DNA of 54,148 nt from assembly GCF_022825805.1 (NCBI RefSeq), contig NZ_JAJDWC010000008.1:1-54148 (forward strand). Direction: 5' to 3'. Each line of letters begins with the position of its first letter. Position 1 is the first letter of the stretch. The notes under the pieces are model-generated. The model worked only from the letters and a program-made list of their open reading frames with translations, was not told where the DNA came from and did no database searches. Both the position numbers and the translations under genes were made by a program. Shown here one piece after another: positions 26,817 through 35,018 of this stretch. The DNA comes from Phaeobacter sp. (lineage in GTDB: Bacteria; Pseudomonadota; Alphaproteobacteria; Rhodobacterales; Rhodobacteraceae).

Positions 26817-27731
26817 ATGAATGACACAAATGTATCAAACACCAAAAGCACCTCCGACCCATCCACTGCCGTTCTGAGCCGCCTCTCAGACGAATGGTCG
26901 GACTTGACGCCCGAAGCGCAAAAAGCTGCGCGATATGTTCTCGAAAATCCACGGGATATCGGGGTATCGACCGTTCGGGAAATTGCCAAAGCTGCGAATG
27001 TAAAACCAAACACATTGGTGCGAATGGCCCGGCAGGTGGGCTTCGATGGTTACGACGACTTCAGAGAACCTTTCCGCGAGGCGATCCGACGCGGCAATAT
27101 CGACTTCCCGGACCGCGCCAGATGGCTGCAGGACATCAGCAAACGTGGCGAGCTGGGCGCGCTTTATGCTGAAACAATTGCAAGCACCCTTGGCAATATC
27201 GAAGAAACCTTTGCCGCTATTGATGTCGGCGCCCTAAAGCAAAGCGCCGAGGCCATCTGGAATTGTCGAAACGTCTTCACGCTTGGCGTTGGGGTGCAAA
27301 ATGCCAATGCGCGCAACTTCACCTATCTCGCCTCGACTGGCATGACGCAGTTTCATGCGATCCCGAAATCAGGCTCGACCCCCGTGGATGATCTCGCTTG
27401 GGCCGATAGTCGGGACGTCCTGATCGCTATCACGTGTCGCCCCTACCGCAGCGAAGTGGTTGACGCCGTGCACATTGCGAAAGAGCAGGGCCTTTGTGTG
27501 ATTGCCATCTCCGACAGCCCAGCAAGCCCAATCGCGCTGGCTGCAGACCACAGTTTTGTCGTTCACAACGATGCACCGCAATTTTTTCCGTCATCGGCGG
27601 CAACAATCGCCTTGCTAGAAACGCTGCTCAGTTTTGTGATTGCTGTTGCCAGCGATGAAATCATCACACGGGTGGAAAAATTCCACACCCGGCGCCATCA
27701 ACTTGGGATTTACAGGGAAGAACCGGAATGA
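26817..27731 (+). CDS. MurR/RpiR-family transcriptional regulator with SIS domain
   Basis: 304 residues. N-terminal HTH_6 domain (about 15-90, with VREIAKAANVKPNTLVRMARQVGF) and a C-terminal SIS domain (about 130-270, with IAITCRPYRSEVVDAVHIAKEQ). SIS domains usually sense sugar phosphates, but in this context the effector is more likely a pathway intermediate. It is divergent from the 822-residue demethylase gene (73 bases apart) and overlaps the Rieske gene by ATGA, so it is placed to control both operons of the 21288-30689 cluster. Confidence 0.9.
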   Translation: MNDTNVSNTKSTSDPSTAVLSRLSDEWSDLTPEAQKAARYVLENPRDIGVSTVREIAKAANVKPNTLVRMARQVGFDGYDDFREPFREAIRRGNIDFPDRARWLQDISKRGELGALYAETIASTLGNIEETFAAIDVGALKQSAEAIWNCRNVFTLGVGVQNANARNFTYLASTGMTQFHAIPKSGSTPVDDLAWADSRDVLIAITCRPYRSEVVDAVHIAKEQGLCVIAISDSPASPIALAADHSFVVHNDAPQFFPSSAATIALLETLLSFVIAVASDEIITRVEKFHTRRHQLGIYREEPE

Positions 27732-28855
27732 GCACCACACCATTGCGGTCGCTTGACGCGCGATATTACACCGACCCAGATGTGTTTCAGCAGGAAGTGA
27801 CGGGCTTATTGTCCCGAACTTGGCAATTTGCAGGACATGTCAGCCAGATCCCGAACATTGGGGACTATTTCACTTTTGACATCGCGGGCGAAAGCCTGTT
27901 CGCAATCCGCGGTCGCGACGAAAAGATCCGTGTGTTCTTCAACGTCTGCCAACACCGTGCCCACGAATTGGTTGAAGGTGCAGGCAACACGCGTTTGGTC
28001 GTCTGTCCCTATCACGCGTGGACCTATGAACTCACAGGTCGCCTGCGCTCCGGTCCCAACATCAAATCTGTTCCGGGATTTGACCGCTCGGACATCTGCC
28101 TGTCAGAAGTAAGAAGCGAAGACTTTCACGGCTTTCTTTTCGTCAATCTGGATCCCGAGGCTGCACCCATGGATGACTGGTTTCCTGGCGTGCGCGATGA
28201 AATCGCTGCTTTTGTGCCCAATCTGGCCACGCTTGCGCCGCTGGAATGGATCGAGATCCCAGAGAGTTGCAATTGGAAAGTCTCCGTCGAAAACTACTCC
28301 GAATGCTACCACTGCCCAATCAATCACGCCACATTTGCCGAAGGCGTGGTCCGACCAGAGACCTATGACATTCAGCCAGATTACCAGGGCGGCTATGTTC
28401 TGCGCCACACAACGGAATGTCAGTCGATGGAAAAAATGACCTATCCGGTTGATTTGAGCGTTCCCAACGCAGACCGCTATCAAAGCTGGTTCTTGTGGCC
28501 GATGTTTTCGTTTCAGTGTTATCCCGGAAACATCCTGAACACCTACCATTGGCGCGCAAATGGTGCAGCGGACTGTACAGTTTGGCGTGGTTGGTACACA
28601 GATCGGGGCGAAGACTCTGATATCATTCGAACATTGGCAAAACAGGACCTCGAAACCACTGTTGCGGAGGACATATCTTTGGTGGAAAGCGTGCAGCGCG
28701 GCCTCCGCTCCCGCGGCTATCGCCCTGGCCCATTGGTGGTCGATCCAGCCTGCGGCGTGAGCTCCGAACATTCGATCGCAGCCCTGCAAAAGTGGATGCG
28801 TGAGGCTGTCGATCATCCAAACAGACCACCCTTCAATACTGGACAGCAAAAATGA
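27728..28855 (+). CDS. Rieske oxygenase, quaternary-ammonium demethylase type (GbcA/CntA/HpbB-like)
   Basis: 375 residues. Rieske [2Fe-2S] ligands C74, H76, C93 and H96 (CQHRAHE and CPYHAW) are intact. The mononuclear-iron site shows H195 and H200 in ENYSECYHCPINH. The bridging residue between the two centres is Glu192 rather than the usual aspartate, a feature known for carnitine monooxygenase (CntA) and shared by betaine demethylases. It would hydroxylate a methyl or adjacent carbon of a quaternary amine and release formaldehyde or trimethylamine. No ferredoxin reductase partner is nearby. It is coupled by four-base overlaps to the regulator before it and the aldehyde dehydrogenase after it. 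Confidence 0.88.
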   Translation: MSTTPLRSLDARYYTDPDVFQQEVTGLLSRTWQFAGHVSQIPNIGDYFTFDIAGESLFAIRGRDEKIRVFFNVCQHRAHELVEGAGNTRLVVCPYHAWTYELTGRLRSGPNIKSVPGFDRSDICLSEVRSEDFHGFLFVNLDPEAAPMDDWFPGVRDEIAAFVPNLATLAPLEWIEIPESCNWKVSVENYSECYHCPINHATFAEGVVRPETYDIQPDYQGGYVLRHTTECQSMEKMTYPVDLSVPNADRYQSWFLWPMFSFQCYPGNILNTYHWRANGAADCTVWRGWYTDRGEDSDIIRTLAKQDLETTVAEDISLVESVQRGLRSRGYRPGPLVVDPACGVSSEHSIAALQKWMREAVDHPNRPPFNTGQQK

Positions 28856-30306
28856 TCAAAGACTACTGGCAAAACTATATCGACGGCCGGTGGGTCGACG
28901 GTAAAGCAGGTCGGCATCCGGTAGAAAACCCAGCCACTGGCCTGACAATCGCGCATCAAGCACTGGCGAATGAAACGGATGTAGATGCAGCTGTTTGTGC
29001 GGCGAAAAAACTGCATCTGTCGTCCGAGTGGTCGGGTCTACGCCCGGTGGAGCGAGGCCGCAAGGTACAGGCGATGGGCCAATACCTGCTTGATCATATC
29101 GATGAGATTTCTGAGGTTTTGACACTTGAACAAGGCAAGCCGCTTTGGGAGTCCAAACTCGAAATCGAAGGAGCCGCTCGGTATTTTGAATACTACGGCA
29201 ACCAGGCAGAAACCCTTGAGGGGCGATCTATCCCACTGGGCAACGGGTATCTGGACTTCACCATTCATGAACCCATGGGGGTTTCGGCGCAAATCATTCC
29301 TTGGAACTATCCAATCGAAATGACCGCCAGATCCCTGTCAGCTGCCTTGGCCACGGGCAACACCTGTGTCGTTAAAACGCCGGAACTGACACCGCTCACC
29401 AATGCTTGGTTCGCCAAGGCAGCCGAGGCCGTTGATCTGCCCAACGGAGCAGTGAATATTCTCTGTGGTCTCGGATCTGTTGCGGGTGCGGCCTTGGCCT
29501 CTCATCCCGGTGTCGATCAGATCGTCTTCACGGGTTCAGTGCCAACTGGTGTCGCAATCGCCACCGCCGCCGCGCAGAATGTTGTGCCCTGCGTTTTGGA
29601 ATTGGGCGGGAAATCAGCGGCCATTGTGCACGCGGATGCAGATCTGGACGCCTTTGAAACCGATTTGCGCTGGGGCATCTATTTCAATGCTGGGCAGGTC
29701 TGTTCTGCCATGTCGCGCATCATCGTGCACGACAGCCGCAAAGACGAGTTGATTGACCGCGCCGTGGCAATCGCAAATGGCCTGAGCACGGGGCCGGGCA
29801 TTGATAGACCCGAATTTGGGGCCAACATGGGATCCATGGTCTCTGTTGCGCAACGCGACAAGGCACGCATGATGATTGAACACGCAGAAGCACAAGGCGC
29901 AAAAGTCTTGGCTGGAGGCCATGCGCTGAACCGTCCTGGCGCGTTTCTGCAGCCGACGGTTTTGACAGATATTACACCCGATATGAGCATCGCCAGAGAT
30001 GAGGTCTTTGGACCCGTACTCTCTGTTCTGTCCTTCAGGTCCGATGCGGAGGCCATTCAAATCGCCAATTCAACCGACTACGGCCTGGTCGGCGGGGTAT
30101 TCACATCAGACACAAACAGAGCAATGCGCGCCGCGCGTGACATCAAAGCAGGGCAAGTCTTTGTCAACGAATGGTATGCAGGCGGCGTCGAAACACCATT
30201 TGGCGGCTATGGAAAATCCGGGTATGGACGGGAAAAAGGGCGAGAAGCTCTTTGGAATTACGTACAGACGAAGAATATTGCCATCAAATTGGGAGAACAG
30301 CCATGA
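28852..30306 (+). CDS. NAD(P)-dependent aldehyde dehydrogenase
   Basis: 484 residues with a complete ALDH site: N152 in PWNYP, K175, E250 in LELGGKS and the nucleophile C284 in GQVCSAMS. It would oxidise an aldehyde produced by the Rieske oxygenase (for example a semialdehyde left after C-N cleavage) or betaine aldehyde. The ATG overlaps the Rieske stop by four bases and its own stop overlaps the next gene by four bases, so the cluster is translationally coupled. The specific aldehyde cannot be read from the sequence. Confidence 0.93.
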   Translation: MIKDYWQNYIDGRWVDGKAGRHPVENPATGLTIAHQALANETDVDAAVCAAKKLHLSSEWSGLRPVERGRKVQAMGQYLLDHIDEISEVLTLEQGKPLWESKLEIEGAARYFEYYGNQAETLEGRSIPLGNGYLDFTIHEPMGVSAQIIPWNYPIEMTARSLSAALATGNTCVVKTPELTPLTNAWFAKAAEAVDLPNGAVNILCGLGSVAGAALASHPGVDQIVFTGSVPTGVAIATAAAQNVVPCVLELGGKSAAIVHADADLDAFETDLRWGIYFNAGQVCSAMSRIIVHDSRKDELIDRAVAIANGLSTGPGIDRPEFGANMGSMVSVAQRDKARMMIEHAEAQGAKVLAGGHALNRPGAFLQPTVLTDITPDMSIARDEVFGPVLSVLSFRSDAEAIQIANSTDYGLVGGVFTSDTNRAMRAARDIKAGQVFVNEWYAGGVETPFGGYGKSGYGREKGREALWNYVQTKNIAIKLGEQP

Positions 30307-30689
30307 GCTTTGACGAAGATCTTTTTCTGAAAGGCTTGGAGCAACGAAAAGCGACGCTTGGCGCCGAGTATGTCGAAAAAAATCTTGCGGCCGCCGATGA
30401 TTTCACGCGTCCCTTTCAAGAGGCTATGACAGCATGGTGCTGGGGCTTTGGCTGGGGTGACGATGTCATCGATGCAAAAACGCGCAGCATGATGAACCTG
30501 TCCATGATCGGTGCATTGGGCAAAATGCACGAATGGGAACTTCACCTGCGCGGCGCCATGAACAACGGTGTCTCACAGGATGAAATTCGCGCAATCATCC
30601 ATGTGATCGCCATCTACTGTGGCGTACCACAGGGTGTTGAGTGTTTTCGTATTGCAAAGAAAGTCTTGGCAGAAGCAGAAGCCAACTGA
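30303..30689 (+). CDS. Carboxymuconolactone decarboxylase family protein (no CxxC)
   Basis: 128 residues from the ATG at 30303, which overlaps the aldehyde dehydrogenase stop; the longer frame upstream is only a shadow. CMD fold with RSMMNLSMIGALGKMHEWEL and the terminal IIHVIAIYCGVPQGVE helix pair, like gamma-carboxymuconolactone decarboxylase PcaC and unlike the AhpD-type protein at 20196, as it lacks a CxxC redox pair. It is the last gene of the rightward operon. A decarboxylase or tautomerase-like role in the same pathway is inferred only from position. Confidence 0.85.
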   Translation: MSFDEDLFLKGLEQRKATLGAEYVEKNLAAADDFTRPFQEAMTAWCWGFGWGDDVIDAKTRSMMNLSMIGALGKMHEWELHLRGAMNNGVSQDEIRAIIHVIAIYCGVPQGVECFRIAKKVLAEAEAN

Positions 30690-30705
30690 CACTCTGGCAG
30701 CGAAC

Positions 30706-30733
30706 GGTTGGCCCCATTTATCTGGGACCAACC
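30706..30733. terminator. Stem-loop between convergent operons
   Basis: GGTTGGCCCC (30706-30715) pairs with GGGACCAACC (30724-30733) with one mismatch. It lies in the 52 bases between the stops of the CMD gene and ridA. No U-run on either strand. Confidence 0.45.
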
Positions 30734-30741
30734 AAAAGATC

Positions 30742-31086
30742 TTAATCGCAAGCGGCGGTTACGATCATTTCCACCTTCAACACATCACGCGCGAGCTTTG
30801 CCTCGCCACAGGCGCGGGCCGGTGCGTGCCCTTCTGGGACCCAAGCATCCCAAACCGCGTTCATCTCGGCGAAATCGGCCATGTCAGAGAGCCAAATGAC
30901 ACACTGCAGGATCCGCGTATTGTCACTCCCCGCCTGCTCAAGCAGCGCGTCGACCTTTTGCAAGATGTCGCGAGTCTGATCAGCAACCGTTGGCGCATCT
31001 GAGGTTTGACCACACAGATAGGCAACACCGTTGTGCTTCACGATTTTGCTCATGCGGGTGCCTGTCTCAAGGCGGGTGATGGACAT
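30742..31086 (-). CDS. ridA: RidA-family enamine/imine deaminase
   Basis: 114 residues, YjgF/YER057c/UK114 family: conserved GVAYLCGQT near the N-terminus, the Rid arginine region and the ARACGEAKLA and VKVEM-like terminal strands. Rid proteins hydrolyse reactive imines produced by PLP or flavin enzymes. It is the last gene of the leftward operon, 21 bases after the flavin dehydrogenase subunit, with AGGAG before the ATG. The pairing suggests it clears an imine made by that dehydrogenase. A conserved Rid subfamily assignment would need alignment. Confidence 0.88.
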   Translation of the reverse strand: MSITRLETGTRMSKIVKHNGVAYLCGQTSDAPTVADQTRDILQKVDALLEQAGSDNTRILQCVIWLSDMADFAEMNAVWDAWVPEGHAPARACGEAKLARDVLKVEMIVTAACD

Positions 31087-31107
31087 GTTGAGTCTCCTGT
31101 TGGGCTA

Positions 31108-32223
31108 TCAAAGAACTTTGCGATCAAACCGATCGACACGAAATGCCCCAAGCGCATAGCGGCTCTGACCCTTGAGAACCAGATCTGCCATCGTCTGACC
31201 GACAATGGGTCCCATTTGAAATCCATGAGCCGAAAAACCAAAGGCATGAAACGCGCGATCCGCATTCACCGCCGGACCAATCACTGGAAGGTTGTCGGGC
31301 ATATAGGCCTCTAGACCCGCCCACATCCGGTTGATTGCGGCGCTTCGCATGATGGGAAAGAACTCAGCCGTGGTGCGCGCCGCCGCCGCCAATTTCTTGT
31401 AATCCAGCCGCGTCGCATTTCGTGCGCGATCTGCAAACCCTTTTGCCCCTCCACCGATCAGCACGGTACCATTTTCAAACTGCTTGAAACTTAGCTGGCG
31501 GCTCACGGCGCCCACCACGGGTTTGGCAAAATGCGGCATACGTGCGGTGATCATCAGCATCGGAGCAGCATGGCTCAGAGGAACGTTATCCCCGATCATC
31601 AGCGCAATTTGATCCGCCCAGGCGCCTGCGCAGTTCACAACGGTGTCTGCTTCAAAACGCTGATGTCGCCCCTGTCCAAGCCAGGTTTCGCCAACCCGTC
31701 GCAGCCCGACCAATTCTTCGCCCTCACAAAAGACCGCGCCCAGGCGTTCGGCTGCACGCCGAAAGGCCACCGTCGCCTTATAAGGGATCGCATAGCCATC
31801 TAAACTGGAGGTCACACCACCCACACATTCCGGACTGACGTGAGGCAGAAGATCACGCAACTCGGATTGGTCGATAATCCTCTCATGGTCATGACCCTCC
31901 GCCCGCATGATCTCTTGCCGCGATCTGAGAGCTTGCATGTCTTTTTCGTCAGACGCGATGTTTACGATGCTCTGTGCGCGGAACCCGGTTTCATGTCCCA
32001 ACTCTTCATCCAAGGTTTGCCACATCTGCATGGACGCCTTGGACAAGGGCACTTCCGCAAGGTCACGCCCCAACAGGCGTACACCCCCTGCGTTCACCCC
32101 TGATGCGTGACGCGCAACATAGTCTTTCTCGAGCACAACGACAGAGACCCCGTGCCGTGCGAGATAGTAGGCAGTGGCGGATCCTTGTATGCCGCCGCCA
32201 ATGATCAAAACATCTGATTTCAT
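31108..32223 (-). CDS. FAD-dependent amino acid dehydrogenase, catalytic subunit
   Basis: 371 residues. DAO-family FAD fold beginning MKSDVLIIGGGIQGSATAYY and ending with the GLEAYMPDNLPVIGP signature seen in sarcosine-oxidase beta, D-hydroxyproline dehydrogenase and opine oxidase OoxB. It lacks the histidine of covalent DMGDH flavinylation. Its ATG overlaps the preceding subunit's stop (ATGA). With the two iron-sulfur/flavin subunits upstream it should form a heterotrimeric dehydrogenase that oxidises a secondary or cyclic amino acid to an imine and passes electrons inward. Likely substrates are D-hydroxyproline-like, opine or sarcosine-like amines. Confidence 0.88.
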   Translation of the reverse strand: MKSDVLIIGGGIQGSATAYYLARHGVSVVVLEKDYVARHASGVNAGGVRLLGRDLAEVPLSKASMQMWQTLDEELGHETGFRAQSIVNIASDEKDMQALRSRQEIMRAEGHDHERIIDQSELRDLLPHVSPECVGGVTSSLDGYAIPYKATVAFRRAAERLGAVFCEGEELVGLRRVGETWLGQGRHQRFEADTVVNCAGAWADQIALMIGDNVPLSHAAPMLMITARMPHFAKPVVGAVSRQLSFKQFENGTVLIGGGAKGFADRARNATRLDYKKLAAAARTTAEFFPIMRSAAINRMWAGLEAYMPDNLPVIGPAVNADRAFHAFGFSAHGFQMGPIVGQTMADLVLKGQSRYALGAFRVDRFDRKVL

Positions 32224-33611
32224 CGCGCGCTCTCGCCATCCTGCAGGCGAGCCAACTCCTCAAGAGTGAGCAACCGGAGCGGACTGCGCAATCGATAGTA
32301 CCCAACATCCGCGACGGGTTCCTCGCGCCATTTTGCCAAAAGTCCGGACACGATGTGACCACACTGACGGCCCTGACACGGGCCCATTCCACATCTGGTC
32401 AGAGATTTCAGTGCATTTGGATCGCGCGCGCCCGATTGAAACCCCTGCCTTAAATCCCAAAGCGATTGCTCCTCGCAGCGGCATACGATTGTATCATCCC
32501 GTGTTGGCAGCATGAGATCGGGCGCCGGCTGGTACAGGCGGTCGATAAATCGGCGAAATCCTGATTGACCTGCCGAGGCTTTGCGCGGTGCCTCTGCCAA
32601 TTGATCGCGACCTACGTCGTCCAACAAGCCCAGTTCACAGCCGATCCCAAGCGCTGCAAGCTCCCCAGCGTGTTTGGCTCCGTTTGCGCCGACAATTCCG
32701 GCGCCATCCCCGGCTACCCAAATATGCGGGCAAGATGTTTGACCAAATGGCGATGTTTTCACTCGCCATGCCAATTGATCAGGCTCAAAGACATGATCCA
32801 ATCCAATGGACCGCGCGAGATTCAAGTTCGGCACCACGCCGTGGTGCAATAAAACAGCATCCCCTGACAGTTCGTACGACGCCCCATCCTGCTGAAACCG
32901 CAGGCCTTGCGCATGATCTGTTCCTACAACCTCAAGATCAGTCGCGAACCGATAAAAAGGCACCTTGGACTTCTGGATCTCGCGAAGAAGGCCCAGCCCT
33001 TTGAACAGCATCCCAACCTGTCGCAGGGCAGATGCGAGCATAGGCAAGGCGGCGACATAATTCTGTCGCGGTGTTGTGTCAACGACGCCAGCAATAGGAA
33101 TACCCAGACGCAGATATTGCGCCACAATCAGATAAAGCAGCGGTCCAGATCCTGCAAAAATCGCATCTGAGATGGCCATAGCGTCGGATTTCAGCATGAC
33201 CTGGGCCGATCCCGCCGTCATTACGCCTGGCAACGTCCATCCAGGTATCGGCATCGGCCGCTCCATCGCACCCGGACAAATGAGCATCTGCCTGCATTGC
33301 AATTCTTGTGTGCGATTGTCCTGAGAGTAGAAGATCCGGCCATCATCCCCCAGGTGCCAAACATCTGCACCAGGCATCCAGGCGACGTTGCTTTTGCTGA
33401 ACGCGGACACCAGATCCGCACCGCTGAGATAGTCAGCGCCAAGTTTGTCGGGCGTTGCAAGCGGGCTTTGCGCAACCGCGCGATAGATCTGTCCACCGGG
33501 CGACGGTGCGCGATCCAACACTGCCACCGTCGCGCCCAATTCAGATAGGCGCAGCGCAGCCGACATGCCAGCAGGCCCTGTACCAATAATGGCGCAATCA
33601 AAGCTCTGCAT
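32220..33611 (-). CDS. FAD/NAD(P) oxidoreductase subunit with BFD-like [2Fe-2S] domain (OoxA/HcnB/LhpE-like)
   Basis: 463 residues. N-terminal pyridine-nucleotide-disulfide-type Rossmann fold (AIIGTGPAGMSAALRLSEL and a second nucleotide site near AGDGAGIVGANGAKHAGE). The C-terminus carries a BFD-like cluster with CRCEE and CGMGPCQGRQCG. This arrangement is that of opine oxidase subunit A, hydrogen cyanide synthase HcnB and the D-hydroxyproline dehydrogenase E subunit. It sits between the small [2Fe-2S] subunit (14-base overlap) and the catalytic FAD subunit (4-base overlap), so the three are coupled. Confidence 0.88.
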   Translation of the reverse strand: MQSFDCAIIGTGPAGMSAALRLSELGATVAVLDRAPSPGGQIYRAVAQSPLATPDKLGADYLSGADLVSAFSKSNVAWMPGADVWHLGDDGRIFYSQDNRTQELQCRQMLICPGAMERPMPIPGWTLPGVMTAGSAQVMLKSDAMAISDAIFAGSGPLLYLIVAQYLRLGIPIAGVVDTTPRQNYVAALPMLASALRQVGMLFKGLGLLREIQKSKVPFYRFATDLEVVGTDHAQGLRFQQDGASYELSGDAVLLHHGVVPNLNLARSIGLDHVFEPDQLAWRVKTSPFGQTSCPHIWVAGDGAGIVGANGAKHAGELAALGIGCELGLLDDVGRDQLAEAPRKASAGQSGFRRFIDRLYQPAPDLMLPTRDDTIVCRCEEQSLWDLRQGFQSGARDPNALKSLTRCGMGPCQGRQCGHIVSGLLAKWREEPVADVGYYRLRSPLRLLTLEELARLQDGESAR

Positions 33612-33909
33612 GATAGACCTCGGATGCTTCGGTGATGTGTTGGGTGTTGATAACCATGCCCGCAGACACTCGGCGCAGGCATGCCTGTTGATTGGGCAAA
33701 CCGTCTATCTCCACCAGACACTCGAAACACACCCCCATCGCGCAATAGGCGCTGCGGTCTTGGCCGGAGACCGCGGCTTTGCGAGTCACCGTAAACCCAT
33801 TCAACGCCATCGCCGACCAAACGGATTGACCGGCGACAACCTGCAATGGCGCACCGTTGACAGTGATTTCAACCAGGTCTCCGCTTAACCCGCGCAAGGA
33901 TGTGAACAT
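33598..33909 (-). CDS. Small (2Fe-2S)-binding subunit (HcnA/SoxX-like)
   Basis: About 103 residues from the ATG at 33909; an in-frame TTG at 33918 is possible. The plant-type ferredoxin cluster is visible as CAMGVCFEC plus the later cysteine in QQACLRR. Such small subunits belong to opine oxidase/HcnABC/D-hydroxyproline dehydrogenase complexes and carry electrons between flavin sites. The gene overlaps the next subunit by 14 bases. It follows the TRAP binding-protein gene and the hairpin at 33933-33957, so it may share the TRAP promoter. Confidence 0.85.
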   Translation of the reverse strand: MFTSLRGLSGDLVEITVNGAPLQVVAGQSVWSAMALNGFTVTRKAAVSGQDRSAYCAMGVCFECLVEIDGLPNQQACLRRVSAGMVINTQHITEASEVYHAEL

Positions 33910-33932
33910 CAAATACAATCCGGCAAACTGAG

Positions 33933-33957
33933 GGAGGCGCCGTAAACCGGCACCTCC
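33933..33957 (-). terminator. Intercistronic hairpin after dctP
   Basis: GGAGGCGCCG (33933-33942) and CGGCACCTCC (33948-33957) form a 10-position stem with one mismatch and a five-base loop, in the 60 bases between dctP and the [2Fe-2S] gene. It may partially terminate or protect the abundant binding-protein mRNA. Confidence 0.5.
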
Positions 33958-33969
33958 TGAAGTGGATGT

Positions 33970-34962
33970 TTATTCGCTGATTTTATCGAGGATGGACTGG
34001 CCCCACTCGGCCCCGACATCTTCGAGCACCTGCGGCCAGACCTGTGCGCGCACATGATCTGCCGTGACGCTCAACTCATCAGAGGTCAGCGACACCAGGG
34101 TTGCACCGTTGTCGACCAACTTCTGTTCAAACGCGGCCTGATCCGCTTCGGCAGTTTCCCACCGTTGCGCTTCAAAGCTCAGTGCTGCTGCTTCAAGCGC
34201 GGCCCGATCCTCGGCATCCAAATCGGCAAGCGTGCCGGAATTGATGATCATGTACCACACTTCGAAATGGGTGTTCACGGGCACGTAAGTTGTCGTCACA
34301 TCACGGAAAGACGCGTAATACCCTTCGGCGCCCGAGCCAACCACACCGTCAACAACACCAGTTTGAACAGCTGTAAACGCTTCGGAGAACGGGATGGGGG
34401 AGCTGATGTAACCAAGCGCGTCAGCGGTCAGCTGGAAGCTCTTGATCCCTGGAACGCGGACTTTGATACCCTTCGCAGCAGCAGGATCACCGGGGTCCAC
34501 TGCGTTTGTGTTCAGTGCGATACCACCAAAATAGACCGGATATGCCGCCAGCATGGTGATGTCTTGCTTGGCGTACAGCTCTTTCATCGCTGCATGGATG
34601 GCACCGCCGGGACCGTAGATCTTTTTGGCCTCGCTCCAATCAGATGCGACATATGGGAACGCAGAAATCTGCATGCGCCGGTCAACCGCAGTGGCGGCAG
34701 GTTGAACCGCCATGTCGATGGCGCCCACAGAAATCCGCTCTTGAACCGATGTGTAATCCCCCAGTGCCGAAGCAGGGAACAAGTTCAGGTTCAAATCACC
34801 ATCGGTTGCAGCGGACACAGTGTCGGCGAACTGGCGCAGCTCTGTGTCAATTGTCGCGCCTTGTGGGCGGATGTGGCTTACCTTCAGCGTTTCCGCTGTG
34901 ACCACCCCCGTAGTCAGGGCGAGTGCTACGGTCAGGCAGGACGTCTTTAGGACAGAATTCAT
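33970..34962 (-). CDS. dctP: TRAP transporter solute-binding protein DctP
   Basis: 330 residues with a Sec signal peptide (about 1-23, cleaved after VTA). The TRAP DctP pattern is clear, including GIKVRVPG with Arg169, the residue that usually salt-bridges a carboxylate of the ligand. The protein captures a carboxylate-bearing solute in the periplasm for the DctQM permease encoded upstream. Order Q-M-P is less common than P-Q-M. Solute unknown; the downstream amine-dehydrogenase genes point to an amino-acid-like or opine-like compound. Confidence 0.93.
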   Translation of the reverse strand: MNSVLKTSCLTVALALTTGVVTAETLKVSHIRPQGATIDTELRQFADTVSAATDGDLNLNLFPASALGDYTSVQERISVGAIDMAVQPAATAVDRRMQISAFPYVASDWSEAKKIYGPGGAIHAAMKELYAKQDITMLAAYPVYFGGIALNTNAVDPGDPAAAKGIKVRVPGIKSFQLTADALGYISSPIPFSEAFTAVQTGVVDGVVGSGAEGYYASFRDVTTTYVPVNTHFEVWYMIINSGTLADLDAEDRAALEAAALSFEAQRWETAEADQAAFEQKLVDNGATLVSLTSDELSVTADHVRAQVWPQVLEDVGAEWGQSILDKISE

Positions 34963-35018
34963 GTTATATCTCCTCTGTTGAAGTTGTTTTTTGTGTGTGG
35001 AATGGCCATCAAGTCAGA

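Noticed and set aside
26743..27013. N-terminal extension of the 24275-26743 gene to 27013
   Set aside because: The added 90 residues are antisense to the RpiR gene and precede a good ATG with a ribosome site and the FAD motif.
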